Of a stretch of 64,000 nucleotides of DNA, positions 1 through 8,748 are shown piece after piece. The stretch is from the NCBI RefSeq assembly GCF_002770725.1, contig NZ_NQVN01000006.1:124001-188000 (forward strand), read 5' to 3'. The translations under genes and the position numbers were made by a program. Numbering within the stretch: position 1 is the first letter of the stretch; the number at the start of each line of letters is the position of its first letter. The notes below the pieces were generated by a model. The model had not been told where the DNA came from and did not search any database. It was given only the letters and a program-made list of their open reading frames with translations. The DNA is from Pleomorphomonas carboxyditropha (GTDB lineage: Bacteria > Pseudomonadota > Alphaproteobacteria > Rhizobiales > Pleomorphomonadaceae).

Positions 1-538
1 GCCCGCCATGGTACGGCCCGCTTGCTCCTTGGAAAGGTGCCAGCGGTGTAACGGAAGTTTGCTGGCGGTAGTCCAGACCGAGCGGATGCCCGAAATCGGG
101 CTTCAGGCATCCCGCCCAATGGTCAATATACAATATATTCGACCCATTCGGGATCTGCTCGACGCTGACTCCCAATAAATTTCAATCCGTCCCAACCGTC
201 TTCACAGCAACCCATTGCAAGATATGAATGGGTAACTGGCTGCACCTTTGTGAACAATGTCGGATGCTTTAGAATTTTTCGATTTCGACAGACACAGACT
301 GACGGACGAGCGAAACACAGGAGAGACGGAATTATGGAGAGCAGCGATTCGCATCCCGCTCCGCCCGAGCGATCCAGGCTGAAAATATACGGAACCCGAA
401 GCCCCTTCTTCGCTTTTCGGCATCGTCCTTCGCCGCCGGGGATCGGTTTTCGGCCTGCCGGGAACAGATCCGGCCTCTCTGCGCACCCTCGAAGCGCAAG
501 AGTAAGCGCGGGCCGCTATTGTCCTTTCAACCAACGAG
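1..538. other. Left-edge non-coding stretch
   Basis: No convincing gene was found on either strand. The open frames here are rich in Arg and Pro with no family resemblance, as expected for chance frames in GC-rich DNA. An AT-rich patch at about 121-140 could hold a promoter, but I cannot assign it. The right end holds the terminator of the DAHP synthase gene. Confidence 0.5.
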
Positions 539-564
539 AAAGGCGCCCCTTGCGGAGCGCCTTT
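539..564 (-). terminator. Rho-independent terminator of DAHP synthase gene
   Basis: An 11-bp stem (539-549 with 554-564, one G-U pair in the minus-strand RNA) closes a 4-nt loop 35 bp downstream of the minus-strand stop at 600. The stem ends in AAA/TTT on both sides, so it could act in both directions. The T-run is short. Confidence 0.75.
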
Positions 565-599
565 CGTCTTCTGTCAGTCTCGTGCGAGAGAGTTCCGCC

Positions 600-1982
600 T
601 CACTCGCCGGCGATCGCCCATTCCATCGGCTCGCGGCCCTCGCGCGTCTTCTTGATGCGCTCGGCGACCAGGAAGGCCAGCTCCAGCGCCTGATCGGCGT
701 TGAGGCGCGGATCGCAATGGCTGTGGTAGCGATCCGACAGTTGCTCGCCGGAGATGGCGACGGCGCCGCCGGTGCATTCGGTGACGTCGCGGCCGGTCAT
801 CTCGACGTGGATGCCGCCGGGATGAGTGCCCTCGGCGGCGTGCACGTCGAAGAAGGCGCCGACTTCCTTCAGGATGCGGTCGAACGGCCGCGTCTTGTAG
901 GAGTTGAGCGTGATGGTGTTGCCGTGCATCGGGTCGCAGGACCAGACCACCGACCGTCCCTCGCGCTGAACCGCGCGGATGAGGGCCGGCAGGTAGTCGC
1001 CCACCTTGTCGGCGCCGTAGCGGGTGATCAGCGTCAGCCGGCCCGGCTCGTTGTCGGGATTGAGCGTGTCGATCAGGCGGATCAGCTCGTCCGGCGCCAG
1101 CGACGGGCCGCACTTCAGGCCGATCGGGTTCTTGATGCCGCGGCAGTATTCGATGTGGGCATGGCCGGGCTGGCGGGTGCGGTCGCCGATCCAGATCATG
1201 TGGCCGGAGGTGCCGTACCAGTCGCCGGTGGTCGAATCGACGCGGGTCAGCGCCTGCTCGTAGCCGAGCAGCAGCGCCTCGTGGCTGGTGTAGAAATCGG
1301 TCGTCCGCATCTCCGAGACGCTTTCGGGATGCACGCCGCAGGCGCGCATGAAGGCGAGGCTCTCGGTGATGCGATCGGCATATTCCTGATAGCGCGACGA
1401 CTGGGTACCCTTGACGAAGCCGAGCGTCCACTTGTGGACGTTGTCGAGGTTGGCGTAACCGCCGCCGGCGAAGGCGCGCAGCAGGTTCAGCGTCGCCGCC
1501 GACTGGCGATAGGCCATCTCCTGGCGCTGCGGGTCGGGGATGCGCGATTCCGGCGTGAAATCCATGCCGTTGATGATGTCGCCCCGGTAGGACGGCAGCT
1601 CGACGCCATCGATGGTCTCGGTCGACTTGGAACGCGGCTTGGCGAACTGGCCGGCGATGCGGCCGACCTTCACCACCGGCTGGGCGGCGCCGTAGGTCAG
1701 CACCACCGCCATCTGCAGGAAGACGCGGAAGAAGTCGCGGATATTGTCGGCACCGTGCTCAGCGAAGCTCTCGGCGCAATCGCCGCCCTGCAGCAGGAAG
1801 GCCTCGCCGGCCGCCACCTTGGCCAGCGACTTCTTGAGCTTGCGCGCCTCGCCGGCAAAAACCAGCGGCGGATAGCTCGAAAGATGCGCCTCGACGGCGG
1901 CGAGCGCCGCCTGGTCGGGATAGTCGGGCACCTGCTCGATGGGCAGGGCGCGCCAGGAATCGGGCTTCCAGGTGGTAGGCAT
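600..1982 (-). CDS. aroG: Class II 3-deoxy-7-phosphoheptulonate (DAHP) synthase
   Basis: Condenses phosphoenolpyruvate and erythrose 4-phosphate, the first step of the shikimate pathway. The 460-residue protein starts [10 protein letters not shown] and carries class II (plant/AroA-II type) signatures: [11 protein letters not shown] near residue 63, [14 protein letters not shown] near 107, a [11 protein letters not shown] block and [15 protein letters not shown] near the C-terminus. Length matches the family (about 450-470). The frame is open upstream, but the family-typical MPTTW start at 1982 fits best. A strong hairpin with a U-run and a short aromatic-rich reading frame lie about 200-300 nt upstream on the same strand, so transcription may be attenuated. 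The gene has its own terminator at 539-564. The family is certain; the symbol varies (aroG, aroF, aroA-II). Confidence 0.96.
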   Translation of the reverse strand: MPTTWKPDSWRALPIEQVPDYPDQAALAAVEAHLSSYPPLVFAGEARKLKKSLAKVAAGEAFLLQGGDCAESFAEHGADNIRDFFRVFLQMAVVLTYGAAQPVVKVGRIAGQFAKPRSKSTETIDGVELPSYRGDIINGMDFTPESRIPDPQRQEMAYRQSAATLNLLRAFAGGGYANLDNVHKWTLGFVKGTQSSRYQEYADRITESLAFMRACGVHPESVSEMRTTDFYTSHEALLLGYEQALTRVDSTTGDWYGTSGHMIWIGDRTRQPGHAHIEYCRGIKNPIGLKCGPSLAPDELIRLIDTLNPDNEPGRLTLITRYGADKVGDYLPALIRAVQREGRSVVWSCDPMHGNTITLNSYKTRPFDRILKEVGAFFDVHAAEGTHPGGIHVEMTGRDVTECTGGAVAISGEQLSDRYHSHCDPRLNADQALELAFLVAERIKKTREGREPMEWAIAGE

Positions 1983-2176
1983 GACGCGGCTCTTCTTCTC
2001 GATGCACCGCCCCGCGGAAACCGCCGCGGAGCCTTCAGGATTTGGCACCCTATACACGAGGCGCCGGTGACGCACCACCACCGACGCGCATTGCGCGGCA
2101 GGGCGCGGAAGGCGGCGGTTCCGTTTTGACTGATCCGGCACCAGGGCCGGAAGCAGGCGGTCACGGAACCGCAAAT

Positions 2177-2204
2177 GCAAAAAGCCCCGCCTTTCGGCGG
2201 GGCT
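2177..2204 (-). terminator. Intrinsic terminator, possible attenuator of aroG
   Basis: A perfect 9-bp GC stem (2183-2191 with 2196-2204, loop of 4) is followed on the minus strand by five T. It sits 24 nt beyond a short aromatic-rich frame and about 195 nt upstream of the DAHP synthase start, the position expected for a leader attenuator. It could equally end the DUF1489 transcript, with aroG driven by a promoter downstream of the hairpin (a TATAGG-like box lies near 2050). Confidence 0.85.
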
Positions 2205-2227
2205 CGTTCTCGCACTGGGCCTGTCGA

Positions 2228-2284
2228 TTAGACAGCTGCGGAACCGGCCACGCCGAAGCGGCGACGCCACGCATAAAAGCCCAT
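2228..2284 (-). CDS. Candidate aromatic-rich leader peptide upstream of aroG
   Basis: An 18-codon frame reads [18 protein letters not shown] and stops 24 nt before the U-tailed hairpin at 2177-2204. It holds Phe, Tyr, Trp and Phe within ten residues, the end products of the pathway begun by the downstream DAHP synthase, as a ribosome-mediated attenuator would need. A small hairpin (CTGTC/GACAG) spans the stop region. Against it: no clear Shine-Dalgarno precedes this ATG, and the frame is open further upstream (to 2428). In the longer reading the end ([10 protein letters not shown]...RRR) loosely resembles a VPLPA-CTERM sorting tail. Inference only. Confidence 0.4.
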   Translation of the reverse strand: MGFYAWRRRFGVAGSAAV

Positions 2285-2478
2285 AAAGCCAAAGACAGTC
2301 GGAGCCGCGGCCCGCGGAAGCGGGGCGATCAAGGATGTCCGAAGGTGCCGAGAGCACAACATGGATATCGTCCGACGAAAGACGCTTCCGCAGAAACTGC
2401 CGAAGCAAGGTTGGCGGACAGAAACCATCGCCAGCCGACGACGTCAAGCGAAATCGCGCGGAACCCTACGAAGGCAGG

Positions 2479-2913
2479 TCAGATCAGCGCCAGTTCCCGC
2501 AAGGCTCGGCGCATGCCCTCGGGAATGTCGCCGTCGATTTCCGACTGACGGATATCGTCCGGCGCGTCCTTGGCGGGCAGATACCGCCAGCCCTGGAAGG
2601 CGCGGCAGGGCCTGTATTCCGTGCGATGCAGCTCCGGATCGAGGACAAGGCCGCAGCGCTCGATGCCGTCGCCGCCCCGGATCGGACGCAGCTCCAGGAT
2701 GCGCTGGCGCGCCTGCACGATGCCCTTGATCACCCAGTAGAGCGAGCCGCCGTCGAGGATTTCGTCGACCCGCCTCGGAAACATGCGGGTGACGTGGATG
2801 CGCTCGTAGCTCTCGCCGCGGGCGGCATGGACCAGCACCTCCTCGCGATACCACTGGTCGAGTTCCTCGACCGTCTCGACACCGACGCAGAGCTTGATGA
2901 TGTGAAGCGGCAT
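2479..2913 (-). CDS. DUF1489 family protein
   Basis: A 144-residue soluble protein starting MPLHIIKLCVGVETVEEL, matching the DUF1489 family of alphaproteobacteria. No function is established. It is rich in Arg and acidic residues, contains a conserved-looking block (HVTRMFPRRVDEILDGGSLY, about residues 39-58) and has no signal peptide or membrane segment. The frame stays open upstream, but the start at 2913 fits the family N-terminus. It is followed by the leader region of the DAHP synthase gene and preceded by the LysR gene 91 bp away; it may be a single-gene unit. Confidence 0.85.
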   Translation of the reverse strand: MPLHIIKLCVGVETVEELDQWYREEVLVHAARGESYERIHVTRMFPRRVDEILDGGSLYWVIKGIVQARQRILELRPIRGGDGIERCGLVLDPELHRTEYRPCRAFQGWRYLPAKDAPDDIRQSEIDGDIPEGMRRALRELALI

Positions 2914-3004
2914 TACCGATTTCCAAAAGCGCGGACCGTCCCGTCCGGGATTGCGGCTTATCATGGTGCGTCGCCGCAGGCGATACAAGTCGTCGCGAGC
3001 GGCA

Positions 3005-3919
3005 TCAGCCCATGGAGCGTTCCGGCGCCCGGCCGAAAGGTCCCGGCCGCACGAGCTCGACGAAGGCGGCCGCGGCCCGGCCGAAATAGCGCTCGCGATG
3101 GCGAAGGGCGTGAAAACCGCGGCCGGGCAGCGGTGTCTCCACCTGCGCCAGCGTGCCGGCGGCCAGCGCGGCGCCGGCCACCATGCGCGACAGCACGGTG
3201 ACGCCGGCTCCCGCCTCGACGGCGGTGCGAACGGCCTCGTTCGACGGCAGTTCGAGCGCCACGTCGACATCGGTGGCGGACAGACCGTAATGGGCGAGCG
3301 CCTGCTCGAGCGCGACGCGGGTGCCCGATCCCTTCTCGCGCAGAACCCAGCGGGCCGCCCTCAGCCGCTCCGCCATGCCGCCGGCGGCGGCCAGCCAGGG
3401 ATCGGCGGGGGCCGTCACCAGCACCAGCTCGTCGTCGAACAGGCGGTCGATGGCGAGGCTCGGCTCGTCCACCGGCCCCTCGACGAAGCCGACGAGCGCC
3501 GCGCCGTCGCGCAACCGGCCGGCGACGAATTCCGTATTGCCGAGTTCGAGCGTCACGCGGATGCCAGGATAACTCTTCGTGAAAGCCCGGACGACGCGCG
3601 GGATCCAGTAGGCGCCGATGGTCTGGCTGGCGGCGATCGCCAGTTCGCCGCGGCGAAAATCGGCGAGGTCGGACAGCACCGCCTCGCCGTCGGCGGCGCG
3701 GCCGAGGATCGCCCTCGCCTCTTCCAGAAAGGTGCGGCCGGCATCGGTCAGCGCGATGCGGCGGCCGATGCGGTCGAACAGCCTGATCGCGTAGCGGCCT
3801 TCGAGCGCGGTGATCGCCGCGCTGACGGCCGACTGGGTCAGATGCAGCTCGTGCGCCGCCTGGGTGACGTGTTCGCGCTCGGCGACGGCGACGAAGATGC
3901 GGAGCTGTTCGAGGGTCAT
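3005..3919 (-). CDS. LysR-family regulator, probable YeiE type
   Basis: A 304-residue LysR regulator. The N-terminal winged helix-turn-helix is clear (MTLEQLRIFVAVAEREHVTQ, then AAHELHLTQSAVSAAI, residues 1-60), followed by a substrate-binding-like effector domain that begins near residue 90 (GELAIAASQTIGAYWIP). It is the second gene after the YeiH-type transporter, 21 bp downstream on the same strand, so the two are probably co-transcribed. LysR regulators of the CysB/CbbR/YeiE group often sit beside YeiH and control it; the effector here is unknown. A candidate operator lies upstream of the transporter at 4993-5008. Confidence 0.93.
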   Translation of the reverse strand: MTLEQLRIFVAVAEREHVTQAAHELHLTQSAVSAAITALEGRYAIRLFDRIGRRIALTDAGRTFLEEARAILGRAADGEAVLSDLADFRRGELAIAASQTIGAYWIPRVVRAFTKSYPGIRVTLELGNTEFVAGRLRDGAALVGFVEGPVDEPSLAIDRLFDDELVLVTAPADPWLAAAGGMAERLRAARWVLREKGSGTRVALEQALAHYGLSATDVDVALELPSNEAVRTAVEAGAGVTVLSRMVAGAALAAGTLAQVETPLPGRGFHALRHRERYFGRAAAAFVELVRPGPFGRAPERSMG

Positions 3920-3940
3920 GGATGGCGGGAACCCGGGGGA

Positions 3941-4975
3941 TCAGGTCAGACTTATCAAGATCAGGCTGAGGCTGGCAATGAAAAGGCTGGCGAGCGCGCC
4001 GGTCAGCGCCGGCTTCAGGCCCTTTGCCCTGAGCCTCACGAAACTGGTCTCGAGCCCCATGGCGGCGAGCGCCATGGTCAGCAGGAAGGTGCTGACGACG
4101 CCGGTTTCCGCCTTGAGCGCGTCGGGAAGGCCGACGACGCTGTTGACGGCGACCAGCGCGATGAAGCCGAGCACGAACCAGGGCAGCGGCGCCCGCGGCC
4201 GCTCCGACCCCGCCTCGCCGGGCGCCGGCAGGAAAGCGGCCATGGCGAACACCACCGGCGCCAGCGTCATGACGCGCGTCAGCTTGGCGACGGTGCCGAA
4301 GTCGCCCGCCTCGCGGCCGACGGCGAAGGTCGCCGCCACCACCTGGGCGATTTCATGGATCGACGAGCCAGCCCAAAGGCCGTAGTCGCGCGGCGCCAGG
4401 CCGAGGACGCCCTGCAGCAACGGATAGGCGAACATGGCGACGGAGCCGAACACGGTGACGCAGGCGACGGCATAGGCGACGTCCTCGTCATGGGCGTCGA
4501 CCACCGAATTGGCGGCCGCGACCGCCGAGGCGCCGCAGATCGACGTTCCCGCCGCGATGAGGCGGGTGAGGCGCCGATCGGCGCCCATGAGCCGGCCGAC
4601 CGCCAGCGTGAACAGGAAGGTGGCGGCAACGGCAGCGAGGATGACGGCAACGCCGCGCACTCCCGTCTCGGCCACCTGCCCAAAGGTCAGTTGCAGGCCG
4701 AGCAGGATGATCGCAAGCCGCAACAGCCGGCGCATCGAGAAGCCGATGCCGGCCGTCAGCGCCGCAGGGACGCCAATGGTGTTGCGGACCAGCATGCCCA
4801 GAGCGATGGCGATGATCATCGGGCTGAAATCGTGGACGCCGGGCAACGTCCTGAGCCCGTAGGCGACACCGGCGACGGCGGCGCAGGCGGCGATACCGGG
4901 CAGCGCCAGGGCGATGGCGCCCTGCCGGCCGATACCGGCAATGGATTTCGATGTCTCGATCGATTGTTGGAACAT
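3941..4975 (-). CDS. yeiH: YeiH/UPF0324 family putative sulfate exporter
   Basis: A 344-residue polytopic inner-membrane protein with about ten hydrophobic segments. Family marks include GVAYGLRTLPGVHDFSPMII near the N-terminus, GTSICGASAVAAANSVV in the middle and WAGSSIHEIAQVVAA after it. The family (UPF0324/PSE) is annotated as a putative sulfate or organosulfonate exporter; the substrate is not proven. The gene starts the minus-strand pair with the LysR gene. A 16-bp inverted repeat lies 18 bp before its start codon. Family assignment is firm, substrate weak. Confidence 0.92.
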   Translation of the reverse strand: MFQQSIETSKSIAGIGRQGAIALALPGIAACAAVAGVAYGLRTLPGVHDFSPMIIAIALGMLVRNTIGVPAALTAGIGFSMRRLLRLAIILLGLQLTFGQVAETGVRGVAVILAAVAATFLFTLAVGRLMGADRRLTRLIAAGTSICGASAVAAANSVVDAHDEDVAYAVACVTVFGSVAMFAYPLLQGVLGLAPRDYGLWAGSSIHEIAQVVAATFAVGREAGDFGTVAKLTRVMTLAPVVFAMAAFLPAPGEAGSERPRAPLPWFVLGFIALVAVNSVVGLPDALKAETGVVSTFLLTMALAAMGLETSFVRLRAKGLKPALTGALASLFIASLSLILISLT

Positions 4976-4992
4976 TTTGCTCTTGCCTAGGC

Positions 4993-5008
4993 ATCCATCG
5001 TGATGGAT
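4993..5008 (-). promoter_or_regulatory. Inverted repeat, candidate LysR operator of yeiH
   Basis: ATCCAT-CGTG-ATGGAT is a perfect 6-bp inverted repeat with a 4-bp spacer, placed 18 bp upstream of the transporter start; an 8-bp palindrome GCCTAGGC (4985-4992) lies between it and the start. The co-transcribed LysR regulator makes it a plausible binding site. Its closeness to the start codon is unusual for an activator site. Confidence 0.4.
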
Positions 5009-5125
5009 TTCCTATCGCGCAAGCGTTCCACGCAAACCAACGCATTGTGCCGCACGAACCGTTCGCTTCGGCCGAACGATCCGACGCTGTCGCCCGGCGG
5101 GCGATGCCCTTGGGACAGGCGACCG

Positions 5126-7045
5126 TCAGGCCGGCTGGTCGACCGGCCCGTTCTTGCTGCCCGGCCCGAGAACGCCGAGGTCGTCCTCCGCCTTGACCCG
5201 GGCGAGCCGCGCCTCCGCCTCGTCGGCCTCGCGCTGGCGGGCCCACATGGTGGCGTAGAGGCCGCCCTTCTCGATCAGCTCGGCGTGCGCGCCGCGCTCG
5301 GCGATGCGGCCCTTCTCCAGCACGATGATCTCGTCGGCGTTGACCACCGTCGACAGCCGGTGGGCGATCACCATGGTGGTGCGGCCCTCGGCGACGCGGT
5401 CGAGCTCGGCCTGGATCTCGCGCTCGGTGTTGGTGTCGAGCGCCGAGGTCGCCTCGTCGAGGATCAGGATCGGCGGCGACTTCAGGATGGTGCGGGCGAT
5501 GGCGACGCGCTGCTTCTCGCCGCCCGACAGCTTGAGGCCGCGCTCGCCGACCGGCGTGTCGTAGCCGTTCGGCAGGCTCTCGACGAAATGGGCGATGCGC
5601 GCCTGCCGCGCCGCCTCGCGCACCTCGTCAGCGGTGGCGTCCGGCCGGCCGTAGCGGATGTTGTAGAAGATGCTGTCGTTGAACAGCACGGTGTCCTGCG
5701 GCACCATGCCGATGGCCGACCGCAAGCTCTCCTGCGTCACGTCGCGGATATCCTGACCGTCGATGGTGACGCGGCCGGAGGTGACGTCGTAGAAGCGGAA
5801 CAGGAGGCGCGACAGCGTCGACTTGCCGGCGCCCGACGGCCCGACGACGGCCACCGTCTTGCCGGCCGGGATCTCGAAGGTGATGCCCTTCAGGATCTGG
5901 CGGTCGGGGTCGTAGGCGAAGTGCACGTCCTCGAAGCGCACCGAACCGCCCTTGACGTCGAGCAGGCCGGCATTCGGCGCGTCGACGATCTCCGCCGGCT
6001 CGCCCAGGAGGTCGAACATCTGCTCGAGATCGGTGACGCCCTGGCGGATCTCGCGGTACATGAAGCCGATGAAATTGAGCGGGATGCCGAGCTGCATCAG
6101 CAGCGTGTTGAGCAGCACGAAGTCGCCGAGCGTCTGGGTGCCGGCCACCACCTCGTGGGCCGACATCACCATGCACACGGCGACGCCGACGGTGAAGATC
6201 ACCGCCTGTCCCATATTGAGCCAGGACAGCGAGTACCAGGTCTCGTTGGCGGCCGCCTCGTAGCGCTCCATGGCGGCGTCGAAGCGCGCCGCCTCCATCT
6301 TCTCGTTGCCGAAATACTTGACCGTCTCGAAGTTCAACAGGCTGTCGACCGACTTGGTGTTGGCGTCGGTGTCGCTGTCGTTCATGCGGCGGCGGATGGC
6401 GATGCGCTTGTCGGAATAGCTGATCGAGAACCAGACGTAGAGCCAGATGGTGATGCCGATCACCAGGAGATAGCTCAGGCCGAAGTTCACCACGATGACG
6501 ACGGCCGACAGGGCGAATTCCAGCACCGTCGGCATGGCGTTGAGGATGGTGAAGCGGACGATCGATTCGATGCCCTTGACGCCGCGGTCGATGACGCGGG
6601 TCAGGCCGCCGGTGCGCCGCTGCAGGTGAAAGCGCAGCGACAGCCGATGCATGTGGACGAAGGTGAGATTGGCGAGGCGGCGGACGGCGTATTGGCTGAC
6701 GTCGGAGAACAGCGCGTCGCGCAGGTTGTTGAAGCCGTTCAGCAGAATGCGGCCGATGTTGTAGGCCACCACCATGGCCACCGGATAGGTGAGCCACATC
6801 AGCGTCGGTTCGGGCACGTTGGCCTTGGGCGCCAGCGCATCGGTGGCGAATGCGTAGAGATAGGGCACCAGGACGGTGATCACCTTGGCCAGCACCAGCG
6901 CCGCCATCGACAGCACCACGCGCATCCGGAGGTCGGCGCGCCCGGCCGGCCACATGTAGGGCCAGAGCTGGAGAAGCGTCGTCCATAGCGACGTGTCGCC
7001 GCTGATCTTGCCCTTGTCATCGGCGCTGGGATCGACTTCGCTCAT
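5126..7045 (-). CDS. Atm1-type ABC exporter (fused permease and ATPase)
   Basis: A 639-residue half-transporter of the Atm1/HMT1 group, which exports glutathione- or sulfur-linked compounds tied to iron-sulfur and metal homeostasis. About six membrane segments (residues 50-340) precede the ATPase: Walker A GPSGAGKSTL, Q-loop VPQDTVLFN, signature LSGGEKQRVAIAR, Walker B ILILDEATSALD, switch His in MVIAHRLS. The frame is open to an ATG at 7141, which would add 32 residues. However, a strong minus-strand terminator at 7068-7099 lies inside that extension, so the start MSEVDPSADD at 7045, preceded by GGTGG, is preferred. The upstream neighbour is the LysM gene. Confidence 0.94.
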   Translation of the reverse strand: MSEVDPSADDKGKISGDTSLWTTLLQLWPYMWPAGRADLRMRVVLSMAALVLAKVITVLVPYLYAFATDALAPKANVPEPTLMWLTYPVAMVVAYNIGRILLNGFNNLRDALFSDVSQYAVRRLANLTFVHMHRLSLRFHLQRRTGGLTRVIDRGVKGIESIVRFTILNAMPTVLEFALSAVVIVVNFGLSYLLVIGITIWLYVWFSISYSDKRIAIRRRMNDSDTDANTKSVDSLLNFETVKYFGNEKMEAARFDAAMERYEAAANETWYSLSWLNMGQAVIFTVGVAVCMVMSAHEVVAGTQTLGDFVLLNTLLMQLGIPLNFIGFMYREIRQGVTDLEQMFDLLGEPAEIVDAPNAGLLDVKGGSVRFEDVHFAYDPDRQILKGITFEIPAGKTVAVVGPSGAGKSTLSRLLFRFYDVTSGRVTIDGQDIRDVTQESLRSAIGMVPQDTVLFNDSIFYNIRYGRPDATADEVREAARQARIAHFVESLPNGYDTPVGERGLKLSGGEKQRVAIARTILKSPPILILDEATSALDTNTEREIQAELDRVAEGRTTMVIAHRLSTVVNADEIIVLEKGRIAERGAHAELIEKGGLYATMWARQREADEAEARLARVKAEDDLGVLGPGSKNGPVDQPA

Positions 7046-7067
7046 GGTCCACCGGAAAGCGTTGCTC

Positions 7068-7099
7068 AAAAAACCGCCCGACGCGAACGCGCCGGGCGG
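7068..7099 (-). terminator. Rho-independent terminator of the LysM gene
   Basis: A 10-bp stem (7074-7083 with 7090-7099, one G-U pair) is followed on the minus strand by six T (7073-7068). It lies 68 bp after the LysM gene stop and 23 bp before the ABC exporter start, so it ends the LysM transcript and argues against the longer exporter start. Confidence 0.9.
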
Positions 7100-7167
7100 C
7101 TTGCCGTCCCTCAGATAGTCTCTTTTTCCATTGCGTGCCATGGTTGGCGCGCGTGATGGCGGGAATG

Positions 7168-8748
7168 TTACTGGCCGACCGGCCTCCAGGCGGCGTCGCC
7201 CTCGGGAACCACGAACACCTGGCCGGGATAGATCAGGTCCGGATTGCGGATCTGGTCGGTGTTGGCCTGATAGATCGTCGAGTAGCGGATGCCCTTGCCG
7301 TAGAGACGTTTGGCGATCATCCAGAGATTGTCGCCACGGCGAATGATGAGCGTGGCCGGTTCGGCCGGCGTCGCCTCGCCTGCCGATCCGGCACCGGCCT
7401 GGGCGGAACCGACGCCGGACGGCAGCGTCGGGGCCGACAGGCCATCCTCGGCGACCTGGAAGGGCACCTCGGCGCGGGCCAGGACGTTGCCGTTGGCGTC
7501 GATCTGGTCGATGCGGACGAGGTGCTGGCCCGGCGCGAGCTGAACTTCGCCCTGATAGAGCCAGCGCCCCTTGTCGGCCTTGGCGTCGCCGGTCGCCTTG
7601 TCGTCCACATAGAGGCGGATCACGGCGCCGCTCTCGGCGGAGCCGGCGGCAAAGAAGCGCTTGCCGTTCTCGAGCTCGACGGCGTCGATGGTGACGGCCG
7701 GCGCCGGAACGGCGGCCGGTTCGGCCTCGGGAGCGGCGGCGGGCTCGGCAGCCGGCGCGGCCTGGGCCGGCGCCGCGTCGGCGGGCGCCTGGGCCGGCGG
7801 GGTCGCGGCAGCGTCGTCGGCGGCGGCAGGCGTTGCGGGCGACGCGGGCTTTTCGGCGGCAGGCGCCGGCTCGGCCTGCGCCACCGTGACCGCCGGCGCC
7901 GCGGCGTCGGCCTGCGCATCGGCCGGCGGAGCGGGAATTTCGACGTCCGCCGGCGTGGCCGGCTCGGTCGTCATGGCAGCCGGCGCCGGTTCGGCGGTGG
8001 TCGCCGGCGTGGTCGCGTTGCCGGCAATCGCCGTCGCGGTGGCGCTGGCGGAAACCGGCGGCTCGGCTGCCGGCGCGGCAACCTTCGGCAGCTCGGGGAC
8101 GAAGGCCGGCACGGTATCCGCGGCATCGGCGACCTGGGTGGGATCGGCGCCGGCATCGGCCAGCTTGGCCTGCGTCTCTTCGAGACCGGGCACCTGGAGG
8201 ACGGTCGATGGCGCCCCCGGCTGGTTCAGCACCACCAGCACGTCGCCGTTGCCGCCCTCGGGCACCGATACGGCGACCGACTGCTCGGAAGTCGCCACCT
8301 TGCCGTCCTTGCCGACGACGCGCACCGACAGGTCGTGGGCGCCGGGCTTCAGCGGATCGGCGAGAACGATGGCCCAGGAGCCGGTATCGTTGGCCTTGCC
8401 GTCGGCGACGACGTCCTTGCCGGAGAGGATTTCCACCTTGGCGTCGGGATCGCTGCGCCCGGCGATCACCGCGTCGCCGGTCGGCTCGACGCGGACGAGA
8501 TCGAAGATGGGGACCACGGTTTCGCCGGCCGGGGTCGCGGCGGCCGGATCGGCATCGGCCTTGGCGGGCGCCGGCGTCGCAACGACGTCCGTCGAGGCGG
8601 TCGTCGCGGCGGCGGACGCCGGGTGGCCGGCGATCTGGACGTTGAGCTGGCGCAGCACGCCGTCGAGCGCACCGGAGAACAGGCCGGCCAGAAGAACCAC
8701 GATCACGCCGACAGCGCCGATCAGAATTGTGCGAAGTCTCTTGCTCAT
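7168..8748 (-). CDS. Membrane-anchored Ala/Pro-rich protein with C-terminal LysM
   Basis: A 526-residue envelope protein. The N-terminus MSKRLRTILIGAVGVIVVLL looks like a signal anchor. A bacterial Ig-like segment follows (VEPTGDAVIAGRSDPDAKVE, about residues 85-170). A low-complexity Ala/Pro/Glu stretch of roughly 150 residues comes next, then a second Ig-like segment, and a LysM domain at about 465-515 (IIRRGDNLWMIAKRLYGKG...YPGQVFVVP) that binds peptidoglycan. This layout is common in alphaproteobacterial LysM proteins of unknown role. The start at 8748 was chosen because the anchor begins there. It is monocistronic, with a terminator at 7068-7099. Confidence 0.88.
   Translation of the reverse strand: MSKRLRTILIGAVGVIVVLLAGLFSGALDGVLRQLNVQIAGHPASAAATTASTDVVATPAPAKADADPAAATPAGETVVPIFDLVRVEPTGDAVIAGRSDPDAKVEILSGKDVVADGKANDTGSWAIVLADPLKPGAHDLSVRVVGKDGKVATSEQSVAVSVPEGGNGDVLVVLNQPGAPSTVLQVPGLEETQAKLADAGADPTQVADAADTVPAFVPELPKVAAPAAEPPVSASATATAIAGNATTPATTAEPAPAAMTTEPATPADVEIPAPPADAQADAAAPAVTVAQAEPAPAAEKPASPATPAAADDAAATPPAQAPADAAPAQAAPAAEPAAAPEAEPAAVPAPAVTIDAVELENGKRFFAAGSAESGAVIRLYVDDKATGDAKADKGRWLYQGEVQLAPGQHLVRIDQIDANGNVLARAEVPFQVAEDGLSAPTLPSGVGSAQAGAGSAGEATPAEPATLIIRRGDNLWMIAKRLYGKGIRYSTIYQANTDQIRNPDLIYPGQVFVVPEGDAAWRPVGQ

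Noticed and set aside
250-693. Plus-strand frame at the left edge preceded by AGGAGAG
   Set aside because: Although a ribosome-site-like sequence precedes an ATG at about 334, the product is a low-complexity Arg/Pro/Ser chain that runs through the terminator and into the DAHP synthase gene.
519-2129. Long plus-strand frame (536 codons) opposite the DAHP synthase gene
   Set aside because: It is a mirror frame of a GC-rich gene, rich in Ala, Gly, Arg and His with no family resemblance. Similar antisense frames at 2951-4990, 5000-6988, 9750-11435, 16656-18221, 43484-46333, 47103-49058 and 59763-61580 were rejected for the same reason.
2228-2428. 66-codon minus-strand frame ending in a VPLPA/PEP-CTERM-like tail
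   Set aside because: The tail resemblance (PLPRAAAPT...RRR) is loose, there is no signal peptide or upstream domain, and the sorting tail normally ends a longer exported protein. The short aromatic-rich leader reading explains the position better.
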